Positions 35,066 through 45,193 of a DNA stretch of 64,000 bases are shown one piece after another (within the stretch, counting starts at the first letter, position 1; each line of letters begins with the position of its first letter). A program made the position numbers and the translations under genes. A model generated the notes under the pieces. It was not told the DNA's origin. It was given only the letters and a program-made list of their open reading frames with translations, and searched no databases. The DNA comes from Thiohalobacter sp. IOR34 (lineage in GTDB: Bacteria; Pseudomonadota; Gammaproteobacteria; Thiohalobacterales; Thiohalobacteraceae), in contig NZ_CP128988.1 in the NCBI RefSeq assembly GCF_030406045.1, positions 2,877,001 to 2,941,000 of the forward strand, given 5' to 3'.

Positions 35066-35674
35066 ATGATCAATCACTTCGCACGGGCCCGCTTCCTCAC
35101 CAGCGCACCGACCCTGTCCCAGGCACCGCCGGACGAGGGACGCGAGGCGGCCTTCGCCGGCCGCTCCAACGCCGGCAAGTCCAGTGCCCTGAACGCGATC
35201 AGCGGCCAGCGCGCCCTGGCCCGGACCAGCAAGACCCCGGGCCGCACCCGGCTGATCAACTTCTTCCAGGTCACCGGCGAGGCCCGGCTGGTGGACCTTC
35301 CCGGCTACGGTTACGCCAAGGTCTCACAGAAGGTGAAGGCCGAGTGGCAGCGCCATCTGGCCGAATACCTGGAGCGGCGCCGCTCGCTGGCCGGCCTGAT
35401 CCTGCTGATGGACATTCGCCACCCGCTCACCGAGGCCGACCTGCAGATGCTGGGCTGGGCCCAGGCGGCTGGCCTGCCGGTGCATATCCTGCTGACTAAG
35501 GCCGACAAGCTGAAGCGCGGCCCGGCCCAGGCGGCCCTGCTCGGGGTGCGCAAGGCCCTGCGCGAGGCGGGCATCGAGGCCAGCGTGCAGCTGTTCTCGG
35601 CGCTGAAGAAGACGGGTCTGGACGAGGTGCGCGCCCTGCTCAGCGACTGGCTGGAACTGCCACAGGAAGAATAG
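35066..35674 (+). CDS. engB: Ribosome biogenesis GTP-binding protein EngB (YihA/YsxC)
   Basis: A 202-residue essential GTPase in large ribosomal subunit assembly. G1 is GRSNAGKSS (residues 32-40), G3 DLPGYGYA, G4 TKADK. It is divergent from cytochrome c4 and convergent with polA, the classical gammaproteobacterial order. Confidence 0.95.
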   Translation: MINHFARARFLTSAPTLSQAPPDEGREAAFAGRSNAGKSSALNAISGQRALARTSKTPGRTRLINFFQVTGEARLVDLPGYGYAKVSQKVKAEWQRHLAEYLERRRSLAGLILLMDIRHPLTEADLQMLGWAQAAGLPVHILLTKADKLKRGPAQAALLGVRKALREAGIEASVQLFSALKKTGLDEVRALLSDWLELPQEE

Positions 35675-35690
35675 GGGAATAACGCCGGCG

Positions 35691-35820
35691 CAAAAAGAAG
35701 CCCCGGTATCCAAGGGGGGGAGAGATACCAGGGCCAACGTCACCCGGCCCTGGGGAGGGCCGGTCAGGAGGAATGTCCGCTCCAGGGAGGGAGAGCGGAT
35801 TCCAGCAACCACTCAGGTTG
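35691..35820 (-). ncRNA. Candidate small RNA between polA and engB (Spot 42/ErsA/sX13 position)
   Basis: Read on the minus strand, three hairpins occur in series. Hairpin A (35770-35803) has an 11-bp stem with loop TCCCTCCCTG. Hairpin B (35744-35763) has an 8-bp CCGGCCCT/AGGGCCGG stem with loop CCCC. Hairpin C (35701-35733) has a 10-bp stem with a C-rich loop and is followed by CTTCTTTTTG, an intrinsic terminator. polA has its own terminator upstream. The RNA would be about 130 nt. Spot 42 in enterobacteria and ErsA in Pseudomonas sit between these same genes; C-rich loops typically pair with ribosome-binding sites. The 5' end and promoter are not determined. Confidence 0.6.
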
Positions 35821-35845
35821 TACTACGTTGGAACGGCAAAGGGAG

Positions 35846-35869
35846 AAAAGGTTCCCGGCGGCGGAAACC
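35846..35869 (-). terminator. Terminator of polA
   Basis: On the minus strand GGTTTCC-GCCGCC-GGGAACC forms a 7-bp stem (one T-G pair) 30 bp after the polA stop, followed by TTTTC. It separates polA from the sRNA candidate. Confidence 0.7.
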
Positions 35870-35898
35870 ATCCCATGAACGGTGTGCGGGATTTGGAC

Positions 35899-38604
35899 TC
35901 AGTGCGCCTCGTCCCAGTTGGCGCCGATGCCGATCTCCACCAGCAGCGGGATGGCCAGCTCGGCCGCGCCCTCCATGCAGCCGCGGATCCCCTCGCTGGC
36001 GGCCGCCAGATCCGCCTCCCCCACCTCGAACACCAGCTCGTCGTGCACCTGCATGATCATCCGCACTTCCAGCCCGGCCCCCTGCAACCAGTCGTGGGTG
36101 CGGATCATGGCCCGCTTGATGATGTCCGCCGCGCTGCCCTGCATCGGAGCGTTGATGGCGGTGCGCTCGGCGGCCGCGCGGCGCTGCTGGTTGCGGGCAT
36201 TGATCTCCGGCAGGTACAGGCGCCGCCCGAACAGCGTTTCCACATAGCCGTCCTCGTGGGCCTTGGCCCGGGTGGCGTCCATGTAGGCCTTGACCCCGGG
36301 ATAGCGGGCGAAGTAACGCTCGACGTACTCCTGGGCGGCGGCCCGCTCGATGCCCAGCTGCCGGGCCAGGCCGAAGGCCGACATGCCGTAGATCAGCCCG
36401 AAGTTGATCGCCTTGGCCGAGCGGCGCTGGTCGGCCGTGACCGCCTCCGGCGGCACCCCGAACACCTCGGCGGCGGTGGCGCGATGGATGTCCTGGCCCT
36501 CGGCGAAGGCGCGCAGCAGGCCCGCGTCGCCCGACAGGTGGGCCATGATGCGCAACTCGATCTGCGAGTAGTCGGCGGCGAGGATGCGCCTGCCGGGCGG
36601 GGCGATGAAGGCCTGGCGGATGCGCCGCCCCTCCTCGGTGCGCACCGGGATGTTCTGCAGATTGGGGTCGGTGGAGGACAGGCGGCCGGTGGCGGCCACC
36701 GCCTGCTGATAGGAGGTGTGCACCCGCCCGGTGACCGGGTTGATCTGCTGCGGCAACTTGTCGGTGTAGGTCGACTTGAGCTTGGCCAGCGAACGGTGTT
36801 CGAGGATCAGCCGCGGCAGCGGGTAGTCCAGCGCCAGCTCGGCGAGCACCGATTCGGCGGTGGATGGCGCGCCCTTGGGGGTCTTGGCCAGCACCGGCAG
36901 GCCCTGCTTCTCGAACAGGATCTCCTGGATCTGCTTCGGTGAACCGAGGTTGAAGGGCTGGCCGGCGAGCCGCTGGGCCTCGGCCTCGATCTCGTGCAGC
37001 CGCCCGGCCAGCTCACGGCTCTGCTCGGCCAACAGCCTGGCGTCGATCAGCACCCCGGTCCGCTCCATGTGCGACAGCACCGGCACCAGCGGCAGCTCGA
37101 TGGTCTCGAACACCCGGCGCAGCGCCGGTTCGGACTCCAGCCGCGGCCACAGGGCCTGGTGCAGGCGCAGGGTGATGTCGGCATCCTCGGCGGCATAGGG
37201 CGCAGCCTGCTCCAGCGGCACCTCGTTGAAGCTGAGCTGCTTGGCACCCTTGCCCGCCACCTGCTCGAAACTGATGGTCTTGCGCCCCAGGTATTTCAGT
37301 GCCAGCGAATCCATGTCGTGGCGGCTGGCCGTGGAGTCCAGCACATAGGATTCGAGCATGGTGTCGTAGCCGATGCCGGCCAGCTCGATGCCGTGGTTGG
37401 CCAGCACGTTCATGTCGTATTTCAGGTTCTGGCCGATCTTGCGCGGTGCCGGATCCTCGAGCAGCGGCTTCAACCGCGCCAGCACCGCCTCGCGATCGAG
37501 CTGCGCCGGGGCGCCGGGATAGTCGTGGGCCAGGGGCACATAGGCCGCCTCGCCCGCCTCCACGGCGAAGGAAACGCCGACGATGCGTGCCTCCATGTAG
37601 TCGAGGCTGGTGGTCTCGGTGTCGAAGGCGAAGTGTGGCGCTGCCTCCAGCCGCTCCAGCCAGGCCACCAAGCGGGCCTCGTCGAGCACCGTCTCGTAGT
37701 CACCGTCCGTTGCCGCCGGCGGGTCCTCGCCGGCCTCGGCCGGGGCATCGAGCAACTCCTTCAGCCAGCTGCGGAATTCCAGCTGCTGATAGAGTTCGCG
37801 CAGCCGCTCCCGGTCCGGCTCGCGCAGCTGCAGGTCGTCGGGGCCGACCGGCAGCTCGAGGTCGCAGCGGATGCTGGCCAGCCGGCGGGACAGCTCCAGG
37901 TCGTCGAGGTGCTGGCGCAGACTCTCGCCGACCTTGCCCTTGATCTCGTTGGCATGTGCGATGATGGCGTCCAGCGAGCCGTACTGGTTGAGCCACTTGG
38001 CGGCGGTCTTGGGCCCCACCCGGGGCACGCCGGGGATGTTGTCCGAGCTGTCTCCGACCAGCGCCAGGTAGTCGACGATGCGCTCCGGCGGCACACCGAA
38101 CTTCTCGATCACCCCGTCACGGTCCAGGGTGGTGTTGGTCATGGTGTTGACCAGGGTCACCCTGTCGCCGACCAGCTGGGCCATGTCCTTGTCACCGGTG
38201 GAGATCAGCACCGGCCGGCCCTCGGCCGCGGCCTGCCGCGCCAGGGTGCCGATGACGTCATCGGCCTCCACCCCCGGCACGATCAGCATCGGGAAGCCCA
38301 GCGCCTCGACCAGCTGGTGCAGCGGCTCGATCTGCGCCACCAGGTCGTCCGGCATCGGCGGCCGGTGCGCCTTGTACTGCTCGAACATCTCGTCGCGAAA
38401 GGTCTTGCCCTTGGCGTCGAACACCACCGCCACCTGCCGGGGCCGGTAGTCCTTGAGCAAGCGGCGCAGCATGTTGGCCACGCCGTAGACGGCACCGGTC
38501 GGTTCGCCGCGGGAATTGGTCAGCGGTGGCAGGGCGTGGTAGGCCCGGTAGAGATAGGACGAACCGTCGACGAGGATCAGGGGTGGGCTAGCTGGGTCGG
38601 TCAT
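35899..38604 (-). CDS. polA: DNA polymerase I
   Basis: A 901-residue three-domain enzyme: N-terminal 5' nuclease ([27 protein letters not shown]), 3'-5' proofreading domain with intact acidic motif [13 protein letters not shown], and C-terminal polymerase with motif [17 protein letters not shown], motif [18 protein letters not shown] and motif [11 protein letters not shown]. Functions in Okazaki fragment processing and repair. Full length. Confidence 0.98.
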   Translation of the reverse strand: MTDPASPPLILVDGSSYLYRAYHALPPLTNSRGEPTGAVYGVANMLRRLLKDYRPRQVAVVFDAKGKTFRDEMFEQYKAHRPPMPDDLVAQIEPLHQLVEALGFPMLIVPGVEADDVIGTLARQAAAEGRPVLISTGDKDMAQLVGDRVTLVNTMTNTTLDRDGVIEKFGVPPERIVDYLALVGDSSDNIPGVPRVGPKTAAKWLNQYGSLDAIIAHANEIKGKVGESLRQHLDDLELSRRLASIRCDLELPVGPDDLQLREPDRERLRELYQQLEFRSWLKELLDAPAEAGEDPPAATDGDYETVLDEARLVAWLERLEAAPHFAFDTETTSLDYMEARIVGVSFAVEAGEAAYVPLAHDYPGAPAQLDREAVLARLKPLLEDPAPRKIGQNLKYDMNVLANHGIELAGIGYDTMLESYVLDSTASRHDMDSLALKYLGRKTISFEQVAGKGAKQLSFNEVPLEQAAPYAAEDADITLRLHQALWPRLESEPALRRVFETIELPLVPVLSHMERTGVLIDARLLAEQSRELAGRLHEIEAEAQRLAGQPFNLGSPKQIQEILFEKQGLPVLAKTPKGAPSTAESVLAELALDYPLPRLILEHRSLAKLKSTYTDKLPQQINPVTGRVHTSYQQAVAATGRLSSTDPNLQNIPVRTEEGRRIRQAFIAPPGRRILAADYSQIELRIMAHLSGDAGLLRAFAEGQDIHRATAAEVFGVPPEAVTADQRRSAKAINFGLIYGMSAFGLARQLGIERAAAQEYVERYFARYPGVKAYMDATRAKAHEDGYVETLFGRRLYLPEINARNQQRRAAAERTAINAPMQGSAADIIKRAMIRTHDWLQGAGLEVRMIMQVHDELVFEVGEADLAAASEGIRGCMEGAAELAIPLLVEIGIGANWDEAH

Positions 38605-38786
38605 GGCGGGCTGCTCGGAAACGAAGCGGCCATTTTCAACCGAAAGCGGCCGGGGCGCAAAACCCGGTTCCGCCCATCAACCCCGGCCGCCGCCTGCCGC
38701 TACCAGGGTAGACAGCCGATCACCCCGACGGCCCGCTTGCATGCCCCTGCGGAAGGTAGCATTCTGGCCCCCCTTCGAAGGAAGCG

Positions 38787-39518
38787 ATGACGATGGACGA
38801 CAAGACCCGACGCGAACACCCCGGCATGCTGCCGATCAACGACACCCAGCTGACCCGCGAATCCTGGAAGATCTTCCAGATCATGGCCGAATTCGTCGAG
38901 GGCTTCGAGCGGCTGGCGCGGATCAAGCCCTCGGTGAGCATCTTCGGCTCGGCGCGCACCCCGCTCGATGCCCCGGAATACAAGCTGGCGGAGGACATCG
39001 CCCGGGCCCTGTCGGACGCCGGCTTCTCGGTGGTCAGCGGCGGCGGGCCGGGGATCATGGAGGCCGCCAACAAGGGCGCCCAGGCGGGCCGCTCGCCGAG
39101 CATCGGCCTCAACATCCAGCTGCCGCACGAGCAGTCCGGCAACCCCTATCAGGACATCGCCCTCAACTTCCGCCACTTCTTCTCGCGCAAGGTGATGTTC
39201 GTGAAGTACGCCTCGGCCTACGTGGTGCTGCCCGGCGGCTTCGGCACCCTGGACGAGCTGGCCGAGATCCTCACCCTGGTGCAGACCGGCAAGACCCGAC
39301 GCATCCCCATCATCCTGGTGGGCACACCCTTCTGGGAGGGGCTGATCGGCTGGTTCCGCACCACCCTGGTCGAATCCGGCACCATCTCGCCTGAGGACCT
39401 CGACCTGTTCCAGGTGCTGGACGACCCCAAGGAGGTGGTGAGTGCCATCTTCGACTATTATGAAAACCGCGGTTTCGAGCCCTCCGCCGAGGAGCGCGAG
39501 ATCCTGCTGGAACTCTGA
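38787..39518 (+). CDS. LOG family protein (TIGR00730 Rossmann fold)
   Basis: A 243-residue protein with the lysine-decarboxylase-like/LOG signature: VSGGGPGIMEAANKG and the catalytic PGGFGTLDE. LOG enzymes hydrolyse nucleoside 5'-monophosphates at the N-glycosidic bond; the bacterial substrate is unsettled. ATG at 38787 has AAGGAAG upstream. It is divergent from polA. Confidence 0.88.
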   Translation: MTMDDKTRREHPGMLPINDTQLTRESWKIFQIMAEFVEGFERLARIKPSVSIFGSARTPLDAPEYKLAEDIARALSDAGFSVVSGGGPGIMEAANKGAQAGRSPSIGLNIQLPHEQSGNPYQDIALNFRHFFSRKVMFVKYASAYVVLPGGFGTLDELAEILTLVQTGKTRRIPIILVGTPFWEGLIGWFRTTLVESGTISPEDLDLFQVLDDPKEVVSAIFDYYENRGFEPSAEEREILLEL

Positions 39519-39540
39519 CATCACCGACCAAGGATTCATC

Positions 39541-39873
39541 ATGCGCCGTTCAAGCCTGCTCCTTCTCCTGGCCCTGCTCGCCGCCGCCGCACGGGCCGCG
39601 GACGCCCCTCCGCCGGTCAGCGACAAACCCCCGCTGCCGGCCGCGACCGACGAGCGGGAAGCCATCGAGCCGCAGGTCACCATCACCCGCAAGAAGGACC
39701 GCACCGTCACCGAGTACCGCATCAACGGCGAGCTGTACATGATCAAGGTGACGCCCGCCAAGGGTGTACCCTACTATCTGATGGACACCGACGGCGACGG
39801 CAGCCTGGAGACCCGCAGCAACGAGATAGAACCCAACCTGCTGATACCGAGCTGGGTCATCTTCCGCTGGTAG
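39541..39873 (+). CDS. DUF2782 domain-containing exported protein
   Basis: A 110-residue protein with a signal peptide (residues 1-19) and one conserved domain (EYRINGELYMIKVTPAKG, YYLMDTDGDG, IPSWVIFRW). The family is found next to polA in many gammaproteobacteria and has no assigned function. It follows the LOG gene by 22 bp and probably shares its transcript. Confidence 0.85.
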   Translation: MRRSSLLLLLALLAAAARAADAPPPVSDKPPLPAATDEREAIEPQVTITRKKDRTVTEYRINGELYMIKVTPAKGVPYYLMDTDGDGSLETRSNEIEPNLLIPSWVIFRW

Positions 39874-39909
39874 GCCAGCCTGCGCCACGGCCGGTATAAT
39901 CTCCGGCCC

Positions 39910-40431
39910 ATGAGCACCACCTTCCTCTCCCGTCTCGCCGACCGGCTCGATGCCCTGGCCGAATGGACCGGTCGCGCCGTCGCCTGGCTGACCCTGGCGA
40001 TGGTGCTGGTCACCTTCGCCATCGTCCTGCTGCGCTATGCCTTCAACCTCGGCTGGATCGCCCTCCAGGAATCGGTCGGCTACCTGCACGCCCTGGTGTT
40101 TCTGCTCGGCGCCGCTTACACCCTGAAGCACGAGGGCCATGTCCGGGTCGACATCTTCTACCGGCGCCTGTCGCCGCGCGGCCGGGCGCTGGTCGACCTG
40201 CTCGGCACCCTGCTGCTGCTGTTCCCGGTGTGCGGCTTCATCCTCTGGGTGAGCTGGAACTACGTGGCCGCCAGCTGGGCGCTGCACGAGGGCTCACGCG
40301 AGGCCGGCGGCCTGCCCGGCGTCTATCTGCTGAAGAGCGCCATCCCGCTGATGGCCATCCTGCTGCTGCTGCAGGGACTGGCGCTGGCCCTGCGCCAGCT
40401 GCTCAGGCTGACGACCGGGACGGATCGCTGA
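39910..40431 (+). CDS. TRAP transporter small permease (DctQ)
   Basis: A 173-residue protein with four hydrophobic segments, the DctQ layout (WIALQESVGYLHALVFLLGAA is typical). It forms the membrane complex with DctM. The stop TGA overlaps the ATG of the next gene. TRAP systems use ion gradients to import organic acids or related solutes. Confidence 0.88.
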   Translation: MSTTFLSRLADRLDALAEWTGRAVAWLTLAMVLVTFAIVLLRYAFNLGWIALQESVGYLHALVFLLGAAYTLKHEGHVRVDIFYRRLSPRGRALVDLLGTLLLLFPVCGFILWVSWNYVAASWALHEGSREAGGLPGVYLLKSAIPLMAILLLLQGLALALRQLLRLTTGTDR

Positions 40432-41819
40432 TGGAGGCATGGCTGCCGCTGTGGATGTTCCTCGCCGTCTGCCTGGTGCTGCTGGCCGGCTATCCGGTGG
40501 CCTTCAGCCTGGCCGGCACCGCGCTCGGCTTCGCCTGGCTGGGCACCGCGCTGGAGCTGTTCGATCCGGCCTTCCTGGAGGCGCTGCCCAACCGCCTGTA
40601 CGGCATCATGGGCAACCAGACGCTGATCGCGGTGCCACTGTTCGTGTTCATGGGCGTGGTGCTGGAGAAGTCGCGGGTGGCGGAACAATTGCTCGACACC
40701 ATGGCCGCGCTGTTCGGCCCGCTGCGCGGCGGCCTGGGCCTGTCGGTAACCCTGGTCGGCATGCTGCTGGCCGCCAGCACCGGCATCGTCGGGGCCACCG
40801 TAGTCACCATGGGCCTGCTGTCGCTGCCGACCATGCTGCGCCGCGGCTACGACCCGGCGGTGGCCTGCGGCACCATCTGCGCCTCCGGCACCCTGGGGCA
40901 GATCATCCCGCCATCGATCATCCTCATCCTCCTCGGCGACGTGCTCTCCGCCGCCTACCAGCAGGCCCAGCTCGACATGGGCATCTTCGCCCCCGAGACC
41001 CTCTCGGTCGGCGACCTGTTCGCCGGGGCGCTGTTGCCGGGCCTGGTGCTGGTCGGGCTGTATCTCGCCTATCTGCTGGCCAATGCCGCGCTGCGCCCGC
41101 AACGGATGCCGGCCCCGGACGCCAGCGAGCAGGCCGCCTTCCGGGCTCCGGGCATGGCCGGGCGCATCGCCCGCGCCCTGCTGCCGCCGCTGCTGCTGAT
41201 CGTCGCCGTGCTCGGCTCCATCCTCGCCGGCCTGGCCACGCCCACCGAGGCGGCGGCGGTCGGCGCGGTCGGCGCCCTGCTGCTCGCCGCCCTGCAGGGC
41301 CGGCTCGATCTGGCCATGCTCGGCGCCGTGGCGCGCAGCACCACCCGGGTCAGCAGCATGGTGTTCCTGATCCTGATCGGCGCCTCGGTGTTCTCCCTGG
41401 TGTTCCGCGGCTTCGGTGGCGACGAGCTGGTGGCCGAGTTGCTCACCGACCTGCCGGGCGGCACCGTCGGCGCGGTGGTGACGGTGATGGCGGTGATGTT
41501 CCTGCTCGGCTTCGTGCTCGATTTCATCGAGATCACCTTCGTGGTGGTGCCCATCGTCGGCCCGGTGCTGCTCGGCATGGGGCTGGATCCGATCTGGCTG
41601 GGGGTGATGATCGCCCTCAATCTGCAGACCTCCTTCCTCACCCCGCCCTTCGGCTTCGCCCTGTTCTATCTGCGCGGCGTGGCCCCGCCCGAGGTGCGCA
41701 CCAGCGACATCTACCGCGGGGTGGCGCCCTTCATCCTCATTCAGCTGCTGATGCTCGGCCTGCTCGCCGCCTGGCCGGGACTGGCCACCTGGCTGCCGAA
41801 GCTGGTCTACGGGGAATGA
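40431..41819 (+). CDS. TRAP transporter large permease (DctM)
   Basis: A 462-residue transport subunit with about 12 hydrophobic segments and family motifs MGNQTLIAVPLFVFMG, ASTGIVGATVVTMG, IPPSIILILLGD and LATPTEAAAVGA. ATG at 40431 overlaps the dctQ stop; a frame reading further upstream is inside dctQ. No binding-protein gene follows; the only one in the window is at 57225, 15 kb away. The substrate is not predictable from the permease. Confidence 0.92.
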   Translation: MEAWLPLWMFLAVCLVLLAGYPVAFSLAGTALGFAWLGTALELFDPAFLEALPNRLYGIMGNQTLIAVPLFVFMGVVLEKSRVAEQLLDTMAALFGPLRGGLGLSVTLVGMLLAASTGIVGATVVTMGLLSLPTMLRRGYDPAVACGTICASGTLGQIIPPSIILILLGDVLSAAYQQAQLDMGIFAPETLSVGDLFAGALLPGLVLVGLYLAYLLANAALRPQRMPAPDASEQAAFRAPGMAGRIARALLPPLLLIVAVLGSILAGLATPTEAAAVGAVGALLLAALQGRLDLAMLGAVARSTTRVSSMVFLILIGASVFSLVFRGFGGDELVAELLTDLPGGTVGAVVTVMAVMFLLGFVLDFIEITFVVVPIVGPVLLGMGLDPIWLGVMIALNLQTSFLTPPFGFALFYLRGVAPPEVRTSDIYRGVAPFILIQLLMLGLLAAWPGLATWLPKLVYGE

Positions 41820-41870
41820 GCAGGCGCGCCCTGAGCGCACTGACTTCGCGGCATCGCCTCCGCGCGCGCC

Positions 41871-42121
41871 TGGCCCGCATATTGCGCGAAGGATTCGAGT
41901 TTCAGGGCGAATCTGGCCAAGCAGTTTGTTCGATCGCCCGTAGAAGCATAGCCGTAGCTAGGGTTCAAGGGGGATCGGGCAAAATGCGACTCCGGATTTG
42001 GTCTGAACTCGAACAGGCACAAACTGTAACAGGGCACAATTGCTCGCAGAGGTAATCACTGCCTTGATGAATACCGGAAAAATTACGCATGCAAGGCCGC
42101 CTTCGTGCAATATGCGGGCTA
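41871..42121. mobile_element. MITE, 251-bp copy
   Basis: Terminal inverted repeats at 41871-41892 and 42100-42121 (CCTTCGTGCAATATGCGGGC..; two mismatches at the left end). The body is nearly identical, and in the same orientation, to the 251-bp copy at 61301-61551, indicating recent spread. Together with 42122-42290 it fills the gap before the EAL gene. Confidence 0.85.
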
Positions 42122-42290
42122 GGCACGAGCCGATAACGGATGCTAAGATCAGGCAATACCACTGCGCCGGGCAAAGCGGACGAAACGGCCTGCTGCCGCT
42201 GGCACAAAAACAGTGCAAAGGAATGTCACGGCCCCTGCCGAAGAATACCGAATCCTCCCCTGCAAACCCTGCAACACGCCCCCGAACACC

Positions 42291-44336
42291 ATGGCGGAAA
42301 ATATCTTGCACCTCACACCGGAACAGATCGATCGCCTCATCGAGAGCCTGCACGACTTTCACGGCGAATACGGCGCCCTGGACGCCTTGCTCGTTGAGGA
42401 GCGGGAGAAACGGCTGCTGGGCAACTACCGGGGTTTCCTCGAGCACTTCCTGACCGAACGAGACGACGCCAGCGAGGCCGCCCGGCAACTTGCCGAAGAC
42501 TATTTCGAGCAGGGCGCATCCTTCGCCCTCTTGATGGCCAGCTTCAACCACCTCAAGGAAGAGGTCATCCGGCTCGTTGCCGCCAATATGCCGGACCCCA
42601 TCGAGCACTACCGTGAGATCGACCGGATCTTCGAACGGGCAAAGCGCGAAACCGCCCGCTATTACCTGATCAACGAGGTTGAGACCCCGCACCATCTTCC
42701 CGAGGCGGTCGTTCGGGACAGGATCCTGATAAAGACCTATCTGGAGTGGGTGGAAAGGATACGCCAAGGCATCCAGCAGAACCTTGAACTCTTCCCCCTG
42801 GAGACAGCCGACGAGAGCCCGTTTGCCCGCGTGCTGCGCTATCCGGAAAGCCTGCTGATATGCCTCGACCTCAAGCTTTGCGATCAGATTCAGGAACAGC
42901 ACCGGCTGATCTTCCAGCAGGCGGGCATCCTCTATGCCATGTTGAGCGCCAACCGTTATGAGCAAGCCTATCTTGCCTATAACGAGCTGATGAAGAAGGT
43001 CGCCCAGCTGCTGAACCTTCTGACGGTGCTGTATCTCGAAGGCCAGACCAACCGCATCGGCCGGTTCTTCAGTTTCCTGCAGGCCTCCCTGTATCTGCCA
43101 GGAAGGAAGTTCCTGTGCATCGTCAATCTTCGCAAGCTGGACACCATCAACAAGCTCTATGGAAACGAGGTCGGGGATCGCGCCCTGGCCCACGTCGACC
43201 GCCTGCTTCATGCCGAATTCGAACAACACCAGGAATGGATGTTCTACACCAAGGGAATCGCCGGGGATTTCTACGTCATGGGCTACAACGCCGAGCCCGA
43301 AGCGCTGGGCGGGGTGCTGGAAAACGTCCGGAAGAATCTCTGCTGCGGCAAACTCGAAGACCTGCCAGTGGACATCGACATCCTCTACCACGGAATCGAG
43401 CTGACCGATTTCAGCGAGCTCACCACCGAAAACATACACCTCGTCGTCCAGTATCTCACCGAGGAGGCCCGAAAGGTCAGCGAACACATCGGGACCCGCG
43501 ACGAGCATGTACAGGCGATGGTCGACTGGCTCAAGGCACGCTATCGCAAGTCCCTCGATCTGCGCGCCAAGCTGACGGAGGAGTTTACCGACATATTCAT
43601 CCAGCCCCTGGTATCCCTTGACCAGCGGCGGGAGATCCTCGCGTTCGAAATCCTCGGACGTTTCCGGGAGAACGACGGGTTCATCAGCGCCGGCCTGTTC
43701 ATCGACGACATCATCAGCATGGGACTGACGCCGGAATTCGACCGCCTCGTGCTCAAGGCAACGGCCAGGCAGGCCGCCATGCTGACGCATATCACGCCAC
43801 GCCTTTTCATCAATGTCTCGGCGGCCTCGCTGGCAAGCCAGGATTACCTGGACCTGCTGATCGAAACCCTCAATGGTCCGCTGCGCGATTTCGAGGTGGT
43901 GCTCGAACTCACCGAGCAGGTATTGCTGGAGCACAGGGGACTGGTCCACGAACTGCACCGCAAGTACGACCTCGTCTTCGCGGTCGACGACTTCGGGACC
44001 GGCTATTCGACTCTGCAAACCGTTGTCGAACTGGCACTGGAAGGCAGCGTCCGCTATCTCAAGCTGGACGGCTCGTTGACACGCAACATCGGCACCAGTC
44101 TCGCCAGCGAGCACATCATGTTGATCACCCGGCAGATGGCGCAGCGCCTCGGACTCGAGACCGTGGTCGAGTTCATCGAGACGATCGAGCAGGCGGAAAA
44201 GCTGGAATCCCTGGAAATGGATTTCGGACAGGGCTACCTGCTGGGAGTGCCTGACCCGGTACCTGTATGGCGGGGAAAGATCAATTACCTGAAATCCAAG
44301 CACGCCGGCGAACAGGCCGGCGGATTTGCCCTGTAG
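42291..44336 (+). CDS. Degenerate GGDEF-EAL protein
   Basis: About 681 residues: an unassigned helical N-terminal region (~1-270), a degenerate GGDEF domain (FLCIVNLRKLDTINKLYG is recognisable but the active loop reads GIAGDFYVM) and a C-terminal EAL domain with EILGRF, FINVSAASL, VLELTEQ, DDFGTGYS and KLDGS. The EAL part looks competent for c-di-GMP hydrolysis or binding; the GGDEF part should be inactive. The start is uncertain: ATG at 42291 or an upstream GTG at 42213. Codon use is less GC-biased than in neighbours. Confidence 0.85.
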   Translation: MAENILHLTPEQIDRLIESLHDFHGEYGALDALLVEEREKRLLGNYRGFLEHFLTERDDASEAARQLAEDYFEQGASFALLMASFNHLKEEVIRLVAANMPDPIEHYREIDRIFERAKRETARYYLINEVETPHHLPEAVVRDRILIKTYLEWVERIRQGIQQNLELFPLETADESPFARVLRYPESLLICLDLKLCDQIQEQHRLIFQQAGILYAMLSANRYEQAYLAYNELMKKVAQLLNLLTVLYLEGQTNRIGRFFSFLQASLYLPGRKFLCIVNLRKLDTINKLYGNEVGDRALAHVDRLLHAEFEQHQEWMFYTKGIAGDFYVMGYNAEPEALGGVLENVRKNLCCGKLEDLPVDIDILYHGIELTDFSELTTENIHLVVQYLTEEARKVSEHIGTRDEHVQAMVDWLKARYRKSLDLRAKLTEEFTDIFIQPLVSLDQRREILAFEILGRFRENDGFISAGLFIDDIISMGLTPEFDRLVLKATARQAAMLTHITPRLFINVSAASLASQDYLDLLIETLNGPLRDFEVVLELTEQVLLEHRGLVHELHRKYDLVFAVDDFGTGYSTLQTVVELALEGSVRYLKLDGSLTRNIGTSLASEHIMLITRQMAQRLGLETVVEFIETIEQAEKLESLEMDFGQGYLLGVPDPVPVWRGKINYLKSKHAGEQAGGFAL

Positions 44337-44389
44337 CCCATAAGGGGGAATGCGGCCTGGCATGCCGCTTTTTCAGCAAGAACCGGATT

Positions 44390-45146
44390 GCCACGAAACC
44401 CACCAAACCCACGAAAAGAACCTGCGCGCACGCTATTCGCCCTGCCCGCTGCGATTGGCCAAAACAGATTCCCGGGGCCTGTCAACGCCGCGCCAATCGC
44501 GGCCTGGAGGCCGCTCCTACAAAACACATTGTGCCGCCATGCCCCTTGATCGCGGCTGGAGGCCGCTCCTACAAAACACATTGTGCCACCATGCCCCTTG
44601 ATCGCGGCCTGGAGGCCGCTCCTACAACACATTGTGCCGCCATGCCCCTTGATCGCGGCTGGAGGCCGCTCCTACAAAACACATTGTGCCACCATGCCCC
44701 TTGATCGCGGCCTGGAGGCCGCTCCTACAAAACACATTGTGCTGCCATGCCCCTTGATCGCGGCCTGGAGGCCGCTCCTACAAAACACATTGTGCTGCCA
44801 TGCCCCTTGATCGCGGCCTGGAGGCCGCTCCTACAACACATTGTGCCGCCATGCCCCTTGATCGCGGCTGGAGGCCGCTCCTACAAAACACATTGTGCCA
44901 CCATGCCCCTTGATCGCGGCCTGGAGGCCGCTCCTACAACACATTGTGCTGCCATGCCCCTTGATCGCGGCCTGGAGGCCGCTCCTACAACACATTGTGC
45001 CGCCATGCCCCGTAGGAGCGGCCTCCAGGCCGCGATCCCCGGCGGGTCCAGCCACCCATCATCCGGGATCCTGATGCAATATCCGGGCTGCCAAGCCGGC
45101 GCAAGCCGTTCATTCATGCTTTCGCGGGTTTGGTGGGTTTCGTGGC
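44390..45146. repeat. REP tandem array (period ~52 bp) between 27-bp inverted repeats
   Basis: A REP arm (ATCGCGGC(C)TGGAGGCCGCTCCTAC) begins at 44496, 44549, 44601, 44652, 44704, 44757, 44810, 44861, 44913 and 44964, each followed by an AACACATTGTG..GCCATGCCCCTTG spacer. The last unit is closed by an inverted arm at 45009-45033 with the usual CCCCGGCGGGTCC flank. The array is bracketed by a 27-bp inverted repeat with one mismatch (GCCACGAAACCCACCAAACC.. at 44390-44416, complement at 45120-45146). No gene in 44337-45193. Confidence 0.88.
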
Positions 45147-45193
45147 CATAGAATTTTCCTGCCGGGGTCCCCGACCCAGCCGGAAGCCGGCAC

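Noticed and set aside
35700-35880. Many GGA motifs on the plus strand of the engB-polA gap, suggesting a CsrB/RsmZ-like RNA
   Set aside because: The plus strand has no T-run after any hairpin, while the minus strand has a proper terminator; the GGA motifs are the complement of C-rich loops.
39895-39900. TATAAT just before dctQ as its promoter
   Set aside because: It lies only 10 bp before the ATG with no -35 box; likely chance.
44496-45035. Regular short repeats that look like a CRISPR array
   Set aside because: The repeats are palindromic REP arms and the spacers are nearly identical to each other; there are no cas genes.
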